Below the pieces are notes generated by a model. That model saw nothing but the letters and a program-made list of their open reading frames with translations, did not search any database and was not told where the DNA came from. A DNA stretch of 64,000 nucleotides, from the NCBI RefSeq assembly GCF_002385225.1, contig NZ_DGDC01000003.1:4186-68185 (forward strand), written 5' to 3'. Origin of the DNA: Psychrobacter sp. UBA3962. GTDB taxonomy: Bacteria > Pseudomonadota > Gammaproteobacteria > Pseudomonadales > Moraxellaceae. Every line of letters begins with the position of its first letter. Within the stretch, counting starts at the first letter, position 1. Positions 1-9,432 of the stretch are shown here, piece by piece. The position numbers and the translations under genes were made by a program.

Positions 1-27
1 GATTTTTCAAGGCTACCCGTTTCAAAA

Positions 28-852
28 GTGACGGGTAAGCCGGTGATTCATTTTGCCCATGCGAATGGTATGCCAAGCCGAGTTTATCAACCTATATTTG
101 AAGTGCTACAACAGCACTTCACGGTTGAGTATATTCCAGTTTTAGGTTTTGATGAGCAAGGACAGCCTACGCACGCTATTGATAATCACTGGAAGAGTTT
201 AACCAATCAAGTAATCGATAGTGTGCAGCAGTTGGTTAAAAAGCATAAGGTACCTGTGATAGGTTTAGGCCACTCTTTAGGGGCCTTATGTACCTTACAG
301 GCCATTTATCGTAAACCCAAGCTATTTGTTCAGGCGGTATTGATGGATCCGCCCCTTATTTATGGTAAAGATAATTTCTTGTGGCACGCTGCTAAATCAC
401 TGTCACAAAAAACAGCCGACAAAATGTCTCCTGCTGGTATTTCTAAAAACCGCCGAGATGTTTGGGACAGTCGTGAGCAAGCTCATGAGTTGTTACGTCC
501 AAAGAGTTTTTTCAAAAACTTTGACGACCGCACCTTTGAAGGTTATTTACAACATGGGCTACGAGATCAACAAGACGGCACAGTGACTTTAACCATTCCT
601 AAAGAAGCTGAAGTGGCGGTATTTCGTACCAATCCCTCCCTGTATTGGCTCAAACCTAATAAGCCGCCTAAGAAACCAGTGACTTTGTTAATAGGCGATG
701 GCAGTCGATTCTATGAAATGGGCTTTCCGCATAAAGTCAGACGTCGCCTATCTATTCCTTTTAAGTTACATGCAGGCGGGCACATGTTCCCTCTAGAGTA
801 TCCTGACTCAGTGGCTCAGTTAATCTTGACTACTATTGCTGAGCAGGCCTAA
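28..852 (+). CDS. alpha/beta hydrolase family protein, possibly 5'-truncated by the window edge
   Basis: Predicted serine hydrolase of the alpha/beta fold; the substrate is unknown. The N-terminal strand is followed by an HFAHANGMP oxyanion-region motif. A nucleophile elbow GHSLG lies at about residues 81-85, an acid candidate in LIGDGS, and a C-terminal GGHMFPLE supplies the likely catalytic histidine. The GTG at 28 is the first start codon in the window, but the frame stays open to base 1 with no stop, so the true start may lie upstream. Proteins of this type usually have only a few residues before the HFAHANG motif, so little would be missing. It is followed after 25 bases by the CPBP protease gene on the same strand. 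The family is clear; a specific reaction cannot be assigned. Confidence 0.8.
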   Translation: MTGKPVIHFAHANGMPSRVYQPIFEVLQQHFTVEYIPVLGFDEQGQPTHAIDNHWKSLTNQVIDSVQQLVKKHKVPVIGLGHSLGALCTLQAIYRKPKLFVQAVLMDPPLIYGKDNFLWHAAKSLSQKTADKMSPAGISKNRRDVWDSREQAHELLRPKSFFKNFDDRTFEGYLQHGLRDQQDGTVTLTIPKEAEVAVFRTNPSLYWLKPNKPPKKPVTLLIGDGSRFYEMGFPHKVRRRLSIPFKLHAGGHMFPLEYPDSVAQLILTTIAEQA

Positions 853-877
853 CTGTTAAATAAAAGTAGTTCCTACT

Positions 878-1708
878 ATGTCCAATAAACTTGTTAACAA
901 GCCAATCCTAGAAACCGTTGAAGTGGCACAACCTTTCAAGCTATTCACTAAGCCTGGGGTTGTGCTCCTTTTTATTGGCATCATTGGGCTATTTTTGGCG
1001 CTGCAGCTGCTAGGTATCTATCTGTTTGCCCCTGTGGTTTTTAATGATTTTCCATTAACCACTGCCCAACGATTTGGTATGGGTAGCTTTGACGGGACGG
1101 TAACCAGCTATGCCATGATGTTTACCCTAGTGGCACTGTTAGCAATTATCTATGCGATAGTGAGGTGGCGTATTCATAGCGTTTCCTCTGCATCGGTAAT
1201 ACCAGCCAATTTCCAAAACGCTAGTATCAATTATAGGGTAGCTAATTATTTAGGGCTAAAGCCTTTTGCATTGAACGTCGCGATCGGTTTTGTTGGGTTA
1301 TGGCTACTGTTCGTGATTTGCACAGAAACCTTAACCTATATTTTGGAGAAAAACCCTACTGCCTTTGTTGATGATTTATATGACAGTGCCAATCCTAAGT
1401 GGTTGCTAATTGTGACTATGGTTATTGTTGCCCCGATATATGAAGAAGTGATGTTTCGCGGTATCTTATGGAGTGCGGTACGTGAGCAATTTGCCGGGAG
1501 TAAAGGCGCGTGGGTAGCCACTATTACTACCAGTATCTTATTTTCGATCATTCATTTGCAGTACGAATTTTATGAAATGAGCGTCATCTTTATACTGGCT
1601 ATGTTATTAGGCTATGCTAGGTCTCGATCAGGCTCCTTATATGTCCCCATTTTGCTGCATATCATTAATAATGGATTGGCTATGTGGATGTATCTTATGG
1701 TTAGTTAA
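878..1708 (+). CDS. CPBP family intramembrane glutamic endopeptidase (CAAX protease/Abi type)
   Basis: Multi-pass inner-membrane protein of 276 residues with about eight hydrophobic segments. It carries the three signature motifs of the CPBP (ABI/Rce1-like) family: EEVMFR at about 189-194, FSIIH with the histidine at about 226, and HIINN at about 261-265. These are the catalytic glutamates and the histidine/asparagine of this protease group. Bacterial members have been linked to bacteriocin self-immunity or membrane-protein processing; nothing nearby points to a substrate. It lies 25 bases after the hydrolase gene and ends just before a bidirectional terminator, so the two genes may be co-transcribed. 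The start has no good ribosome-binding site. Confidence 0.85.
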   Translation: MSNKLVNKPILETVEVAQPFKLFTKPGVVLLFIGIIGLFLALQLLGIYLFAPVVFNDFPLTTAQRFGMGSFDGTVTSYAMMFTLVALLAIIYAIVRWRIHSVSSASVIPANFQNASINYRVANYLGLKPFALNVAIGFVGLWLLFVICTETLTYILEKNPTAFVDDLYDSANPKWLLIVTMVIVAPIYEEVMFRGILWSAVREQFAGSKGAWVATITTSILFSIIHLQYEFYEMSVIFILAMLLGYARSRSGSLYVPILLHIINNGLAMWMYLMVS

Positions 1709-1756
1709 CCCTTTGTTTAATGAGCGCTTTATTTGATTTGTATCGTGTTCTATTAA

Positions 1757-1797
1757 AAAGACCCCGCACTATCTTAAGTGTGGGGCCTTTTTTTTGT
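1757..1797. terminator. bidirectional intrinsic terminator between CPBP gene and dusA
   Basis: A nine-pair stem (CCCCGCACT with AGTGTGGGG, one G-T wobble) with a short loop is followed by eight T on the plus strand. It is preceded by a run of A that reads as T on the minus strand. It sits between two convergent genes and can stop transcription from both. Confidence 0.9.
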
Positions 1798-1805
1798 TTA
1801 GAGGA

Positions 1806-2807
1806 TTAATCTTGTTGTTTTGAGCTTTCTATTAGTTCTAAAGTAGCATCGCCGGCAGCTTTAATCTCAGCAACGGTTAGTTGCTGCTTGCCGCTTAAGG
1901 CCTGTCGCCATTTGCGCGCTCCTGGCAGGCCTTGGAATAAGCCTAATAAGTGGCGTGCGATAGAAGTTAGAGGCTCTCCATTGGCCACTTGCTGCTCTAA
2001 GTAAGGATAAAGCTGCTCTAAAATCTGCTCCCTACTTGGGGGGTGCTCTCCCCATAACTGCATAGCCTCAGCCAATAGATAAGGATTATGGTATGCCGCT
2101 CGGCCAATCATTACGCCATCTACCTGCTGCAAATGGGTTTTGATTTGCTCAACGCTGTCGATTCCGCCATTAATCTCAATTTGAAGCTCTGGCATTTCTT
2201 GTTTTAAGCGATACACATCCTCATATCTTAGCGGTGGAATCTCACGGTTTTCTTTCGGACTCAAGCCTTTTAGCCAAGCAATTCGTGCATGCACAATAAA
2301 ACGCTGACAGCCGGCTTCGGCACTGGCCTCTACGAAGTTTTTCATAAATTGATAGCTATCGTATTCGTCAATACCAATACGGTGTTTTACCGTGACAGGA
2401 ATATCTACTTCAGCTTGCATGTGGCGTACTAAGCTTGCGACGGTATCAGGCTCCGCCATAAGACAGGCCCCAATTTTATTGTGCTGTACTCTATCAGAAG
2501 GACAGCCGACATTGATATTTACTTCGTCAAACCCGCGTTTTTGAGCCTCAATCGCACATTGGGTCATCTCAGAAATGTCTGCTCCGCCCAACTGGAGTAC
2601 CAAAGGGTGTTCACTGCTATCAAAACGCAGCAAACGATCGGTATTGCCATGTAAGATAGCCCCCGTTGAGATCATCTCGGTATAGAGATAAGTATGGGGG
2701 TTAAACAGACGGGCAAAAAAACGATAATCTGTGGTGGTCCAATCAATCATCGGAGCAATTGAAAGGCGTTTGTGAGTCATGATGTTTTGCAAAGCAGGTT
2801 GGCTCAT
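1806..2807 (-). CDS. dusA: tRNA-dihydrouridine(20/20a) synthase DusA
   Basis: Flavin-dependent enzyme that reduces uridine to dihydrouridine in the D-loop of tRNA. The 333-residue length fits DusA. The N-terminal TIM barrel starts with RLSIAPMIDWTT. The catalytic cysteine is in NVGCPSDRVQ (about residue 102), and the FMN-site features QLGG and VKHRIGID are present. HARIAWLKGLSP and EINGGI, typical of the DusA branch, support DusA rather than DusB or DusC. The upstream methionine (MSQPALQ) is used here; a second in-frame start nine codons later (MTHKRLS) is also possible because neither has a convincing ribosome-binding site. It is convergent with the CPBP gene across a shared terminator. Confidence 0.95.
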   Translation of the reverse strand: MSQPALQNIMTHKRLSIAPMIDWTTTDYRFFARLFNPHTYLYTEMISTGAILHGNTDRLLRFDSSEHPLVLQLGGADISEMTQCAIEAQKRGFDEVNINVGCPSDRVQHNKIGACLMAEPDTVASLVRHMQAEVDIPVTVKHRIGIDEYDSYQFMKNFVEASAEAGCQRFIVHARIAWLKGLSPKENREIPPLRYEDVYRLKQEMPELQIEINGGIDSVEQIKTHLQQVDGVMIGRAAYHNPYLLAEAMQLWGEHPPSREQILEQLYPYLEQQVANGEPLTSIARHLLGLFQGLPGARKWRQALSGKQQLTVAEIKAAGDATLELIESSKQQD

Positions 2808-2849
2808 ATGAAAGATTAAGTCCTAAGTATACGAGTTAATGATAACTGA

Positions 2850-4157
2850 CTACAGTTTGATCGATTCATCTAAATCTTTAAATTTTGGTAAGCGATAAAT
2901 ATAAAGCCCGATGATAAAGGTTACGAGACTGACAAAGATGATGTATAGCGCAGGTGAAAAGCTGACCAAATTGGTGGCATATCCCAAGCCAAAAGGTAAG
3001 GTAAGACCGACCAGAGCGTACATCAAGTTGTAGGTCAAAGACAGAGCAGTTACCCGAACTTCGGTAGGGAATAGCTGCACTAAAATTACTGAGCCTAAGC
3101 TGATAATACCGGCACAAAATCCCAAAACAGCGTACATAAACAAGATGTAACTACCGCCACCATACTCTAGATGATAAAAGAAAGCTAAGGCTTGCAGCAT
3201 CAAGGCGGCTGAACCTATCATCATCGCTTTACCAGTACCACTTCTATCCGCAATTAACCCATAAAACACACAGCCAATCATCATGAATAACAAGCTTAAG
3301 TTATTTGAGAGTCTTAGCATGGAATCATCAATACTAAATCTCATAGAGACGAGATCAGGTAATAGCAGGGCGATGACCATGGTTAGACTGGCAATAATAA
3401 AGGTTATGATTAACGCCAAAAATATGGCATTAAAGCGCTTAAAGTAGGGCCCTAGTTCCGATAATTTAGGCACGAACGTTTGTTTGTTTTGTTGCCGAGT
3501 GAAAATTGGGGTTTCATTGATGGTTTGTAAAAGTAGTAGCACCACGAAGCTAAATAGGGCGGCCCAGACAAAGGGGATGCGCCAGCCACTTTCAATCAAT
3601 TGATCTCTAGTGTGGGTCGAGGTAATAATCTCAAACAGTAGGATGGATCCCAGCTCTCCCAGCATAAAGCTGGCGGTGACAAAGCTCAAAAAAGTGGCTA
3701 AGTTTCGTTTATTAACGTGCTCTGCAATATAAACCCAACCTAAAGGGGTATGAGCCCCAAAGGCCATCCCTTGAAACAATCGTGCGATAAAAAAGAGAAT
3801 AGGGGACAATATACCAACTTGCGCATAAGTAGGCAGGCAAGCTGTAATCAAAGCGGTTAGGGCAATACAGGACATGCTGATCAATAAAGCCGGGCGTCGA
3901 CCTTTTACATCTGCATAACGACCAAGGAGTATAGCTCCGATAGGGCGAGTCAGATAGCCTGCAATGAATAAGCTTAATACCTGCATGTTAGCTAAGATCG
4001 GATCATCATTGGCTGGGAAAAAAGTGCTACTGATAATGTCCGCCATGAACAGATAAATCAAAAAATCAAAGTAAGTGACGGCGTTACTGGCACATATGAT
4101 CATTAGCTTTTTTAGTGAAACTGAGCTGGATGAGTCGGATAAGGCAACAAAAGGCAT
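2850..4157 (-). CDS. MFS transporter, metabolite:H+ symporter-like
   Basis: Twelve-helix major facilitator protein of 435 residues in the inner membrane. It has the MFS loop 2-3 signature GRYADVKGRRPAL and an upstream RPIGAILLG motif, both characteristic of the metabolite:H+ symporter branch (ProP, ShiA, KgtP, citrate carriers). Helix 5 contains a conserved QGMAFG-type stretch. The substrate cannot be read from sequence; this branch carries osmolytes, dicarboxylates or aromatic acids. The gene lies alone upstream of dusA on the same strand with a 42-base gap, so read-through into dusA is possible. The start has no obvious ribosome-binding site. Confidence 0.85.
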   Translation of the reverse strand: MPFVALSDSSSSVSLKKLMIICASNAVTYFDFLIYLFMADIISSTFFPANDDPILANMQVLSLFIAGYLTRPIGAILLGRYADVKGRRPALLISMSCIALTALITACLPTYAQVGILSPILFFIARLFQGMAFGAHTPLGWVYIAEHVNKRNLATFLSFVTASFMLGELGSILLFEIITSTHTRDQLIESGWRIPFVWAALFSFVVLLLLQTINETPIFTRQQNKQTFVPKLSELGPYFKRFNAIFLALIITFIIASLTMVIALLLPDLVSMRFSIDDSMLRLSNNLSLLFMMIGCVFYGLIADRSGTGKAMMIGSAALMLQALAFFYHLEYGGGSYILFMYAVLGFCAGIISLGSVILVQLFPTEVRVTALSLTYNLMYALVGLTLPFGLGYATNLVSFSPALYIIFVSLVTFIIGLYIYRLPKFKDLDESIKL

Positions 4158-4246
4158 AATAGTCGTATCACGTAATAAATATTAGTTGGGCGTATTATTT
4201 TGCAGTCAAAATACACAATAGTTTTATGAATTTATGGCTAACTCTA

Positions 4247-6028
4247 CTACAAAAGCCAATCAATCGGCAGCGAGGACATAATATTTATCCATAGCGAATC
4301 TACCAGATCAATATGAGGCTCTTTATTGTGATAAATTATTTGGCTGTTCTCCAAAGTCTGCCACTGTAGACGACCTTGGTCGGTTAAAACCACTTTATAG
4401 GCTTGATTTAATAAGTCATCGCTAATGGCTTTATGCAGTTTCAGGGCCAACTCCTCATCCTCAATCACCACGCCCATCTCGGTATTAATATTGGCTGACC
4501 TAGGATCTACATTATATGAGCCAATAAACACGCTGTGATCATCTACCGCGAAAGCTTTGGCATGCAGACTGGTTGAGGACTGTGAGCGGGCACGCCATAG
4601 CTTGTTTTCTCTATCTTCTTTAGAGGCTATAGCTTTCAGCTCATATATCTCTATACCGGCTTGCAATAGAGGAATACGCCACTGAGCATACCCCGCATGA
4701 ACCGCAGAGACATCGGTGGCATTGAATGAGTTGGTCAGTATTCTAACCTTTACCCCTTGTTGTGCAAGTTTGATTAAGGTATTAACCCCATCTTTTGTAG
4801 GTACAAAATAAGAAGAGACAATAGAGAGGTTCTGTGTCGGAGTCCCTAATAAGTCTCTTAATTGAGCCACCAAATGTACTTCAGGGTGTGTGTTTTTTAA
4901 CAGCTTCTCAACATCATCACTTAAAAAAGTCATCTTTGCCCAGCGAAAAGGCACTTGTTGATTGATTAAATCAGAGTCTATAGTTGATCTTTCTACAGCG
5001 CGATTATACACACTTAACCCGTCAGAGTTAGCCATTGATTTTTCAGGATAAATTTTATTTAGGCTGGCAATGAAGTTTTTGGTATTGGTCTCAGGGTCGT
5101 TTGAGGCATTGACTGGTAGCTTGTGCCCTTTTTTCTTGACCAAGGTTTCTATATCGTAGGAGATGGGCGAGCGCCAATATTGCTCAAAACTTTCATTGAT
5201 ATCTTGTACCACATCGCCTATCAGTAGCACATCTAAGTCGGCAAACTGACTGTTTGTATTATTGCTAAGATACTCGTCTCCCACATTTCGACCCCCTATA
5301 ATACTTAGGTGACGGTCGAAGGTCATGCTTTTATTATGCATGCGATGATTGATGCGCCTTAAGTCTGTAAAGTAGTTTAATGTTTGAAATTTTCTAAAAG
5401 ACATAGGGTTAATTAGACGCACTGCAATATTAGGGTGACTGGCAAAGCGTATGAGATGCTTATCTAGAGCAGCATTATTATTAAAATCATCCAATAAAAA
5501 ACGAACCACCACTCCGCGGTCAGCGGCTTGCCATAACTGCTTTAATAACAGTTGACCTGCTTGATCGTTATGCCAAATATAATATTGTACATCGATGCTT
5601 TCAGTGGCCAGATCAGTAAGTTCACTACGGGCGGCAAAAGCATCGGCTCCGGTCACAATGGGGTGGTAGCCTGATAGGTTTGGGTGGGAGCGTTTTTGTT
5701 GTGTAATAGACTCTACTAATGGGGCTTGTAGCGGGTCTAAAGAGGGTTGGTTCGATTTATTATCATAGTGAGCAGTAATAGACCTAGTCAGCTCAATACT
5801 TTTGGCAATATGAGGGGTCTTAGGTAAAGTACTACAAGCACTAAGAGCTACAATAAAAAGACCTGACAAAATTAGCCTAAGCAGTGATATTTTTTTATCG
5901 GTTATACGCTGCAAATGACAAAAAGTAGCCCACATACCTTGTTGAATCTTAGCCAACGTGAAATGGCTCATAAAAGATGGGCTGACTGAAATAGGGGTGT
6001 CAGGACTGTTAATAAAAAAAGGGCTCAA
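4247..6028 (-). CDS. phospholipase D-family lipoprotein (cardiolipin synthase-like)
   Basis: Predicted membrane-anchored phosphatidyltransferase or phospholipase of 593 residues. Two complete HKD catalytic motifs are visible: HNKSMTFD (H231, K233, D238) followed by GGRN, and HAKAFAVD (H489, K491, D496) followed by GSYN. A lipoprotein signal ends in LSAC with the lipidated cysteine at residue 65, so the signal has an unusually long 40-residue leader ahead of it. The first start is TTG with AAAGG about nine bases upstream. An internal ATG at 5935 would give a more normal signal peptide but has a poorly spaced Shine-Dalgarno. Family knowledge suggests cardiolipin synthesis or phospholipid remodelling; the lipoprotein form resembles ClsC/YmdC-type enzymes. 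Confidence 0.85.
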   Translation of the reverse strand: MSPFFINSPDTPISVSPSFMSHFTLAKIQQGMWATFCHLQRITDKKISLLRLILSGLFIVALSACSTLPKTPHIAKSIELTRSITAHYDNKSNQPSLDPLQAPLVESITQQKRSHPNLSGYHPIVTGADAFAARSELTDLATESIDVQYYIWHNDQAGQLLLKQLWQAADRGVVVRFLLDDFNNNAALDKHLIRFASHPNIAVRLINPMSFRKFQTLNYFTDLRRINHRMHNKSMTFDRHLSIIGGRNVGDEYLSNNTNSQFADLDVLLIGDVVQDINESFEQYWRSPISYDIETLVKKKGHKLPVNASNDPETNTKNFIASLNKIYPEKSMANSDGLSVYNRAVERSTIDSDLINQQVPFRWAKMTFLSDDVEKLLKNTHPEVHLVAQLRDLLGTPTQNLSIVSSYFVPTKDGVNTLIKLAQQGVKVRILTNSFNATDVSAVHAGYAQWRIPLLQAGIEIYELKAIASKEDRENKLWRARSQSSTSLHAKAFAVDDHSVFIGSYNVDPRSANINTEMGVVIEDEELALKLHKAISDDLLNQAYKVVLTDQGRLQWQTLENSQIIYHNKEPHIDLVDSLWINIMSSLPIDWLL

Positions 6029-6394
6029 AGTCTTGTACCTTTATAAAAGCTCACTGTACCAAAAACTCACTGTTACTTTTCTTCTAAGGCTAAATTTTCT
6101 AAAAGCTAGGTTTTATATAAATAAATCGAAGTTTAAGAGCATTAAGTTTATGAGAAACTAGATTTAAAGCACTAAGGGTCTATGATAATTTTTGCTACAA
6201 AAAATCAATAAAAAACACAGTAAATATAATAGTATAAAATAAAAGTATTTTACCGCAGTCTAAAGCGTAATAAAGTTGCTAAAATGTTTAACCAACAATA
6301 AGGGGGAGTCGCTTTTTGTAAGCCTCCCCCTACTGGTGCTGTGATGGATACGGTGTTTACGATTTGATAGGGCTATAAAGAGCTTAAATTAAGC
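6029..6394. other. AT-rich intergenic region upstream of the PLD lipoprotein gene
   Basis: This 366-base gap separates two minus-strand genes. It is strongly AT-rich and presumably holds the promoter of the PLD lipoprotein gene, though no clear pair of promoter boxes stands out. Apart from the hairpin at 6301-6331, no conserved gene or RNA was recognised. Confidence 0.4.
6299..6333 (-). terminator. terminator-like hairpin downstream of the hydroxyisobutyrate dehydrogenase-like gene
   Basis: AGGGGGAG pairs with CTCCCCCT, and an inner GCTT/AAGC stem extends it. On the minus strand it lies about 65 bases after the stop of the dehydrogenase gene and is followed by a T-rich but imperfect tract. 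It is probably a terminator; the weak T tract lowers confidence. Confidence 0.55.
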
Positions 6395-7342
6395 CTAGTT
6401 GTCATCTTTAATATCGATGCCACTCATCATCTCATAAAATTTAGCAAACTCTGAGAAGTCCGCTGCACCAGGCTCATGCTGGTTGCTAGCAGCTCGAACT
6501 AAGCTGGCGACTTGTGCCATTACTGGTGTTGGAACTTGTTTCTGCGTTTGTAAGTCAATAGCAATGCCACAGTCTTTGGCCATTAAGTCTATGGTAAAGG
6601 TTTTAGGAAAAGCACGGTTTACGATTCGATCTGGAAAGGTGGCTAAGGTAGCAAAGCTTTGGCCACTGGCCTTATTAATACAAGCCAAGGCATCTGAAGG
6701 GTTGACCCCATGTGCTTTTAGAACAGACAGCCCTTCAGCAGCAGCCCAGGCATTAATGGCAAATAAGGTGTTGTTAACCGCTTTTACCGCAAAGCCAGAC
6801 CCAGAGTTGCCGACATGGACAATTAGGCCTGCAAAGCATTCAATGGCTGGTTTGGCATAAGCCAGAGCTTCAGCAGAGCCGCCGACCATCACCGTTAATG
6901 TACCACTATCCGCCCCCGAAGTTTGACCAGAGACGGGCGCATCCAAAAACTCACAGCCAATTGCTTTTAGTTTCGCTTGACTGGCTTTTGCCTGATCAGG
7001 AACTCCGCTGGTACAGTCTACCCAGACGCTATTGGCTGATAAATAAGGTAGGGCTTGCTCAATAACTTCATCTACCACATTGCTGGTAGGCAGGCATGAA
7101 AAGATGACATCTGCGGTCGCTGCTTGCTGTAAGGTAACGGCTAGAGTGCCAAACTCCTTGGCATGAGCCTCTGCTTTGTCAGAAGTTCGGTTCCAGACCA
7201 TAACGGTGTCAAACTGGCGCACCAAATGTTTGGCCATATGATGCCCCATGGCACCCAGACCCAGAAAGCTGACCGACTTTGGTTGACTTGAATTAGTGGC
7301 TGACTCTAAAACTGAGTGGTTCGATGAGTTGTTTGTGCTCAT
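6395..7342 (-). CDS. NAD(P)-dependent oxidoreductase, 3-hydroxyisobutyrate dehydrogenase family
   Basis: Beta-hydroxyacid dehydrogenase of about 315 residues. The Rossmann motif FLGLGAMGHHMAKHL lies near the N-terminus. The substrate motif DAPVSGQTSGADSGTLT follows in the middle, and the catalytic lysine lies in GSGFAVKAVNN. Relatives act on 3-hydroxyisobutyrate, tartronate semialdehyde or small aldehydes, so the substrate is open. The start chosen is the ATG at 7342 (MSTNNSS) because AGGGAG lies eight bases upstream; an ATG six codons further out has no ribosome-binding site. It is divergent from metZ with about 190 bases between them. Confidence 0.85.
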   Translation of the reverse strand: MSTNNSSNHSVLESATNSSQPKSVSFLGLGAMGHHMAKHLVRQFDTVMVWNRTSDKAEAHAKEFGTLAVTLQQAATADVIFSCLPTSNVVDEVIEQALPYLSANSVWVDCTSGVPDQAKASQAKLKAIGCEFLDAPVSGQTSGADSGTLTVMVGGSAEALAYAKPAIECFAGLIVHVGNSGSGFAVKAVNNTLFAINAWAAAEGLSVLKAHGVNPSDALACINKASGQSFATLATFPDRIVNRAFPKTFTIDLMAKDCGIAIDLQTQKQVPTPVMAQVASLVRAASNQHEPGAADFSEFAKFYEMMSGIDIKDDN

Positions 7343-7529
7343 AGCAGTACTCCCTAGCATGAATTGAATTTTTTATTAATTTAAAAATAGAATAGCGTTA
7401 GCTTACAATAGAAACCCGAAAACGATAAAAAAACAGTGATATATTGCTAAAATACTTTTATTTTCATAAAGTTTTAAAAGTTAAGCCAATTTCTTTTACC
7501 AATCCTTAATAACCATAATAGATAATACT

Positions 7530-8828
7530 ATGACCCATGACAATCAAAACACCGCTCAAGCCTCTGCTACCCCTCAAACTGCAAGCAATCAACTGGATGA
7601 TAACTGGACCAATGATGCCTTAGATTTAAGCCAAGACTATGCTATGCAGACCATTGCTGTCCGTGCAGGGCAGCATCGCAGCGATGAGGGCGAGCATAAT
7701 GATCCTATTTATACCACCAGCTCTTATGTGTATCAGTCGGCTGCTGATGCCGCTGCTCACTTTAATGGGTTGAAGACTGGTAACGTCTATTCCCGCCATA
7801 CCAATCCAACCGTGCGTACTTTTGAGCGTCGACTGGCTGCCTTAGAAGGTGGGGAGCGTGCGATAGCAACAGCCTCGGGTATGGGGGCTATTTTGACCAT
7901 GTGTTTGGCCTATTTGAAGCAGGGTGATCATATCGTCGCTGCCAAACAGCTATTTGGCTCATCGGTTGGTCTATTTAATAACTTTATGGGTAAGTTTGGC
8001 GTCAGTGTCACCTATGTGGATTGCTTTGATAATAAGGCTTGGGAACAAGCGATCGAGCCCAATACCCGGTTATTATTTTGTGAGACACCCAGTAACCCAT
8101 TAGGCCAGATTGCGGATATGAAAGCAATCAGTGCCATTGCCCATGCTCACGGTGCGTTATTTGTGGTAGATAACTGCTTTGCTACCCCTGCCATTCAGCG
8201 TCCTTTAGAATTTGGAGCGGATGTGGTGATTCATTCGGCGACCAAATATATTGATGGTCAAGGTAGAGTCCTTGGCGGTGCACTGGTCGGTAGTGAGGAG
8301 CTGATGCAGCAAGCTTTCGTTGTGGTTCGTTCTGGGGGCATTAGCATGAGTCCCTTTAATGCTTGGGTATTCATCAAAGGTCTAGAGACTTTAAATTTAC
8401 GTATGCAAGCTCATTGTGATAATGCCAACAAAATTGCTGAGTTTTTGGTCAATCACCCCAATGTTGAAAAGGTACATTTCTCGGGCCTACCAAGCCACCC
8501 GATGCATGAGCTTGCTAAGCAGCAACACCATCGTAAAAACTGCTATGGGGCAATCATGGGTTTTGAAGTAAAAGCCGTCGGCAATCATACGCCACAGTCG
8601 GCTGCTTGGCACGTTATTGATAGCACTAAAATGGTATCCATTACCAATAACTTAGGGGATGCTAAGACCACAGTGACTCACCCTGCAACCACCACTCATT
8701 TTAGAGTTTCGGAACAAGCTCGCGCTGAAGCGGGAGTGACTGAGGCCCTTATTCGACTCTCTGTCGGTTTAGAAGAGGTGGATGATATTATTAAAGATTT
8801 AGCGCGAGGGTTAGATAGCTTAAGCTAA
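7530..8828 (+). CDS. metZ: O-succinylhomoserine sulfhydrylase MetZ
   Basis: Pyridoxal-phosphate enzyme that makes homocysteine from O-succinylhomoserine and sulfide in methionine synthesis. The sequence has the Cys/Met-metabolism fold: IYTTSSYVYQSA, YSRHTNPTVRTFE, the ATASGMGAI phosphate loop, and PLP lysine in HSATKYIDGQGR. The length of 432 residues includes a roughly 35-residue variable N-terminal extension before MQTIAVRAGQ. MetZ is favoured over cystathionine gamma-synthase or MetY by the GRVLGGALVG stretch and overall similarity to pseudomonad MetZ. The gene stands alone, divergent from the dehydrogenase. No SAM riboswitch is visible in the upstream region. Confidence 0.9.
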   Translation: MTHDNQNTAQASATPQTASNQLDDNWTNDALDLSQDYAMQTIAVRAGQHRSDEGEHNDPIYTTSSYVYQSAADAAAHFNGLKTGNVYSRHTNPTVRTFERRLAALEGGERAIATASGMGAILTMCLAYLKQGDHIVAAKQLFGSSVGLFNNFMGKFGVSVTYVDCFDNKAWEQAIEPNTRLLFCETPSNPLGQIADMKAISAIAHAHGALFVVDNCFATPAIQRPLEFGADVVIHSATKYIDGQGRVLGGALVGSEELMQQAFVVVRSGGISMSPFNAWVFIKGLETLNLRMQAHCDNANKIAEFLVNHPNVEKVHFSGLPSHPMHELAKQQHHRKNCYGAIMGFEVKAVGNHTPQSAAWHVIDSTKMVSITNNLGDAKTTVTHPATTTHFRVSEQARAEAGVTEALIRLSVGLEEVDDIIKDLARGLDSLS

Positions 8829-8935
8829 GTCACAAGCTTAAAACATAACTTTTTAGACAGCCCCTTAAGTTATCAGTATAATGAGGCTTATAAAGAGATT
8901 AATCTGAAATGTTTTAAAAATCTGATGAGGTAATC

Positions 8936-9268
8936 ATGAATATTCAAGCCCTTATGCAGCAAGCTCAGGCAATGCAAAAGCAAGTGGAAGCCAATGTTGA
9001 AAAAGCAAAAAAAGAGCTGGCTGATAAAGAAGTTCAAGCAGAAGCCGGTAATGGTCTGGTTAAAGTCACCATGACCGGCCGTCATGTGGTTAAGCGTCTA
9101 TCTATTGACCCAAGCTTATTGGAAGATGAGCCAGACTTAATCGAAGATTTAATTGCGGCAGCCATTAACGCTGCAGTTACCAAAGCCGACGAGCTGTCAG
9201 AGGCTACTTTGGCGAATGCAACTAGTGGTATGGGTTTACCACCAGGTATGCAAGGTCTATTTGGCTAG
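8936..9268 (+). CDS. nucleoid-associated protein, YbaB/EbfC family
   Basis: Small DNA-binding protein of 110 residues. The N-terminal helix is rich in Q, A and K (MNIQALMQQAQAMQKQVE), then comes the beta-sheet core GLVKVTMTGRHVVKRLSID, and a flexible GMGLPPGMQG tail ends it. This layout is diagnostic of YbaB/EbfC. The start is well supported by GAGGTAATC before ATG. It lies upstream of recR, the usual ybaB-recR pairing, but is separated from it by a terminator and 164 bases. dnaX, often the third member, is not adjacent here. Confidence 0.95.
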   Translation: MNIQALMQQAQAMQKQVEANVEKAKKELADKEVQAEAGNGLVKVTMTGRHVVKRLSIDPSLLEDEPDLIEDLIAAAINAAVTKADELSEATLANATSGMGLPPGMQGLFG

Positions 9269-9308
9269 TCTAGTCTGAGCTAAAAATTTATTACAAAATA
9301 GTTTTATT

Positions 9309-9349
9309 AGATGGGGTGGTAATGACTAAATTACCCCCCATTTTTTATT
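9309..9349 (+). terminator. intrinsic terminator after ybaB
   Basis: ATGGGG-GGTAAT pairs with ATTACCCCCCAT around a six-base loop and runs into six T. It lies about 40 bases after the ybaB stop and would reduce read-through into recR. Confidence 0.8.
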
Positions 9350-9432
9350 TAGTAGCTTGTGGTCGTGTCTGACTCTATAAGTTGCTAAAATATAAAGTAG
9401 TAAAATATTTTGCACATAAAAAAGGTGATTGA

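Noticed and set aside
6483..6860. Plus-strand reading frame of 125 codons
   Set aside because: It lies wholly antisense inside the hydroxyisobutyrate dehydrogenase-like gene, has no ribosome-binding site and no family motif.
7361..7529. Possible SAM riboswitch before metZ
   Set aside because: No SAM-I or SAM-II core sequence is present; the region is a short AT-rich divergent promoter.
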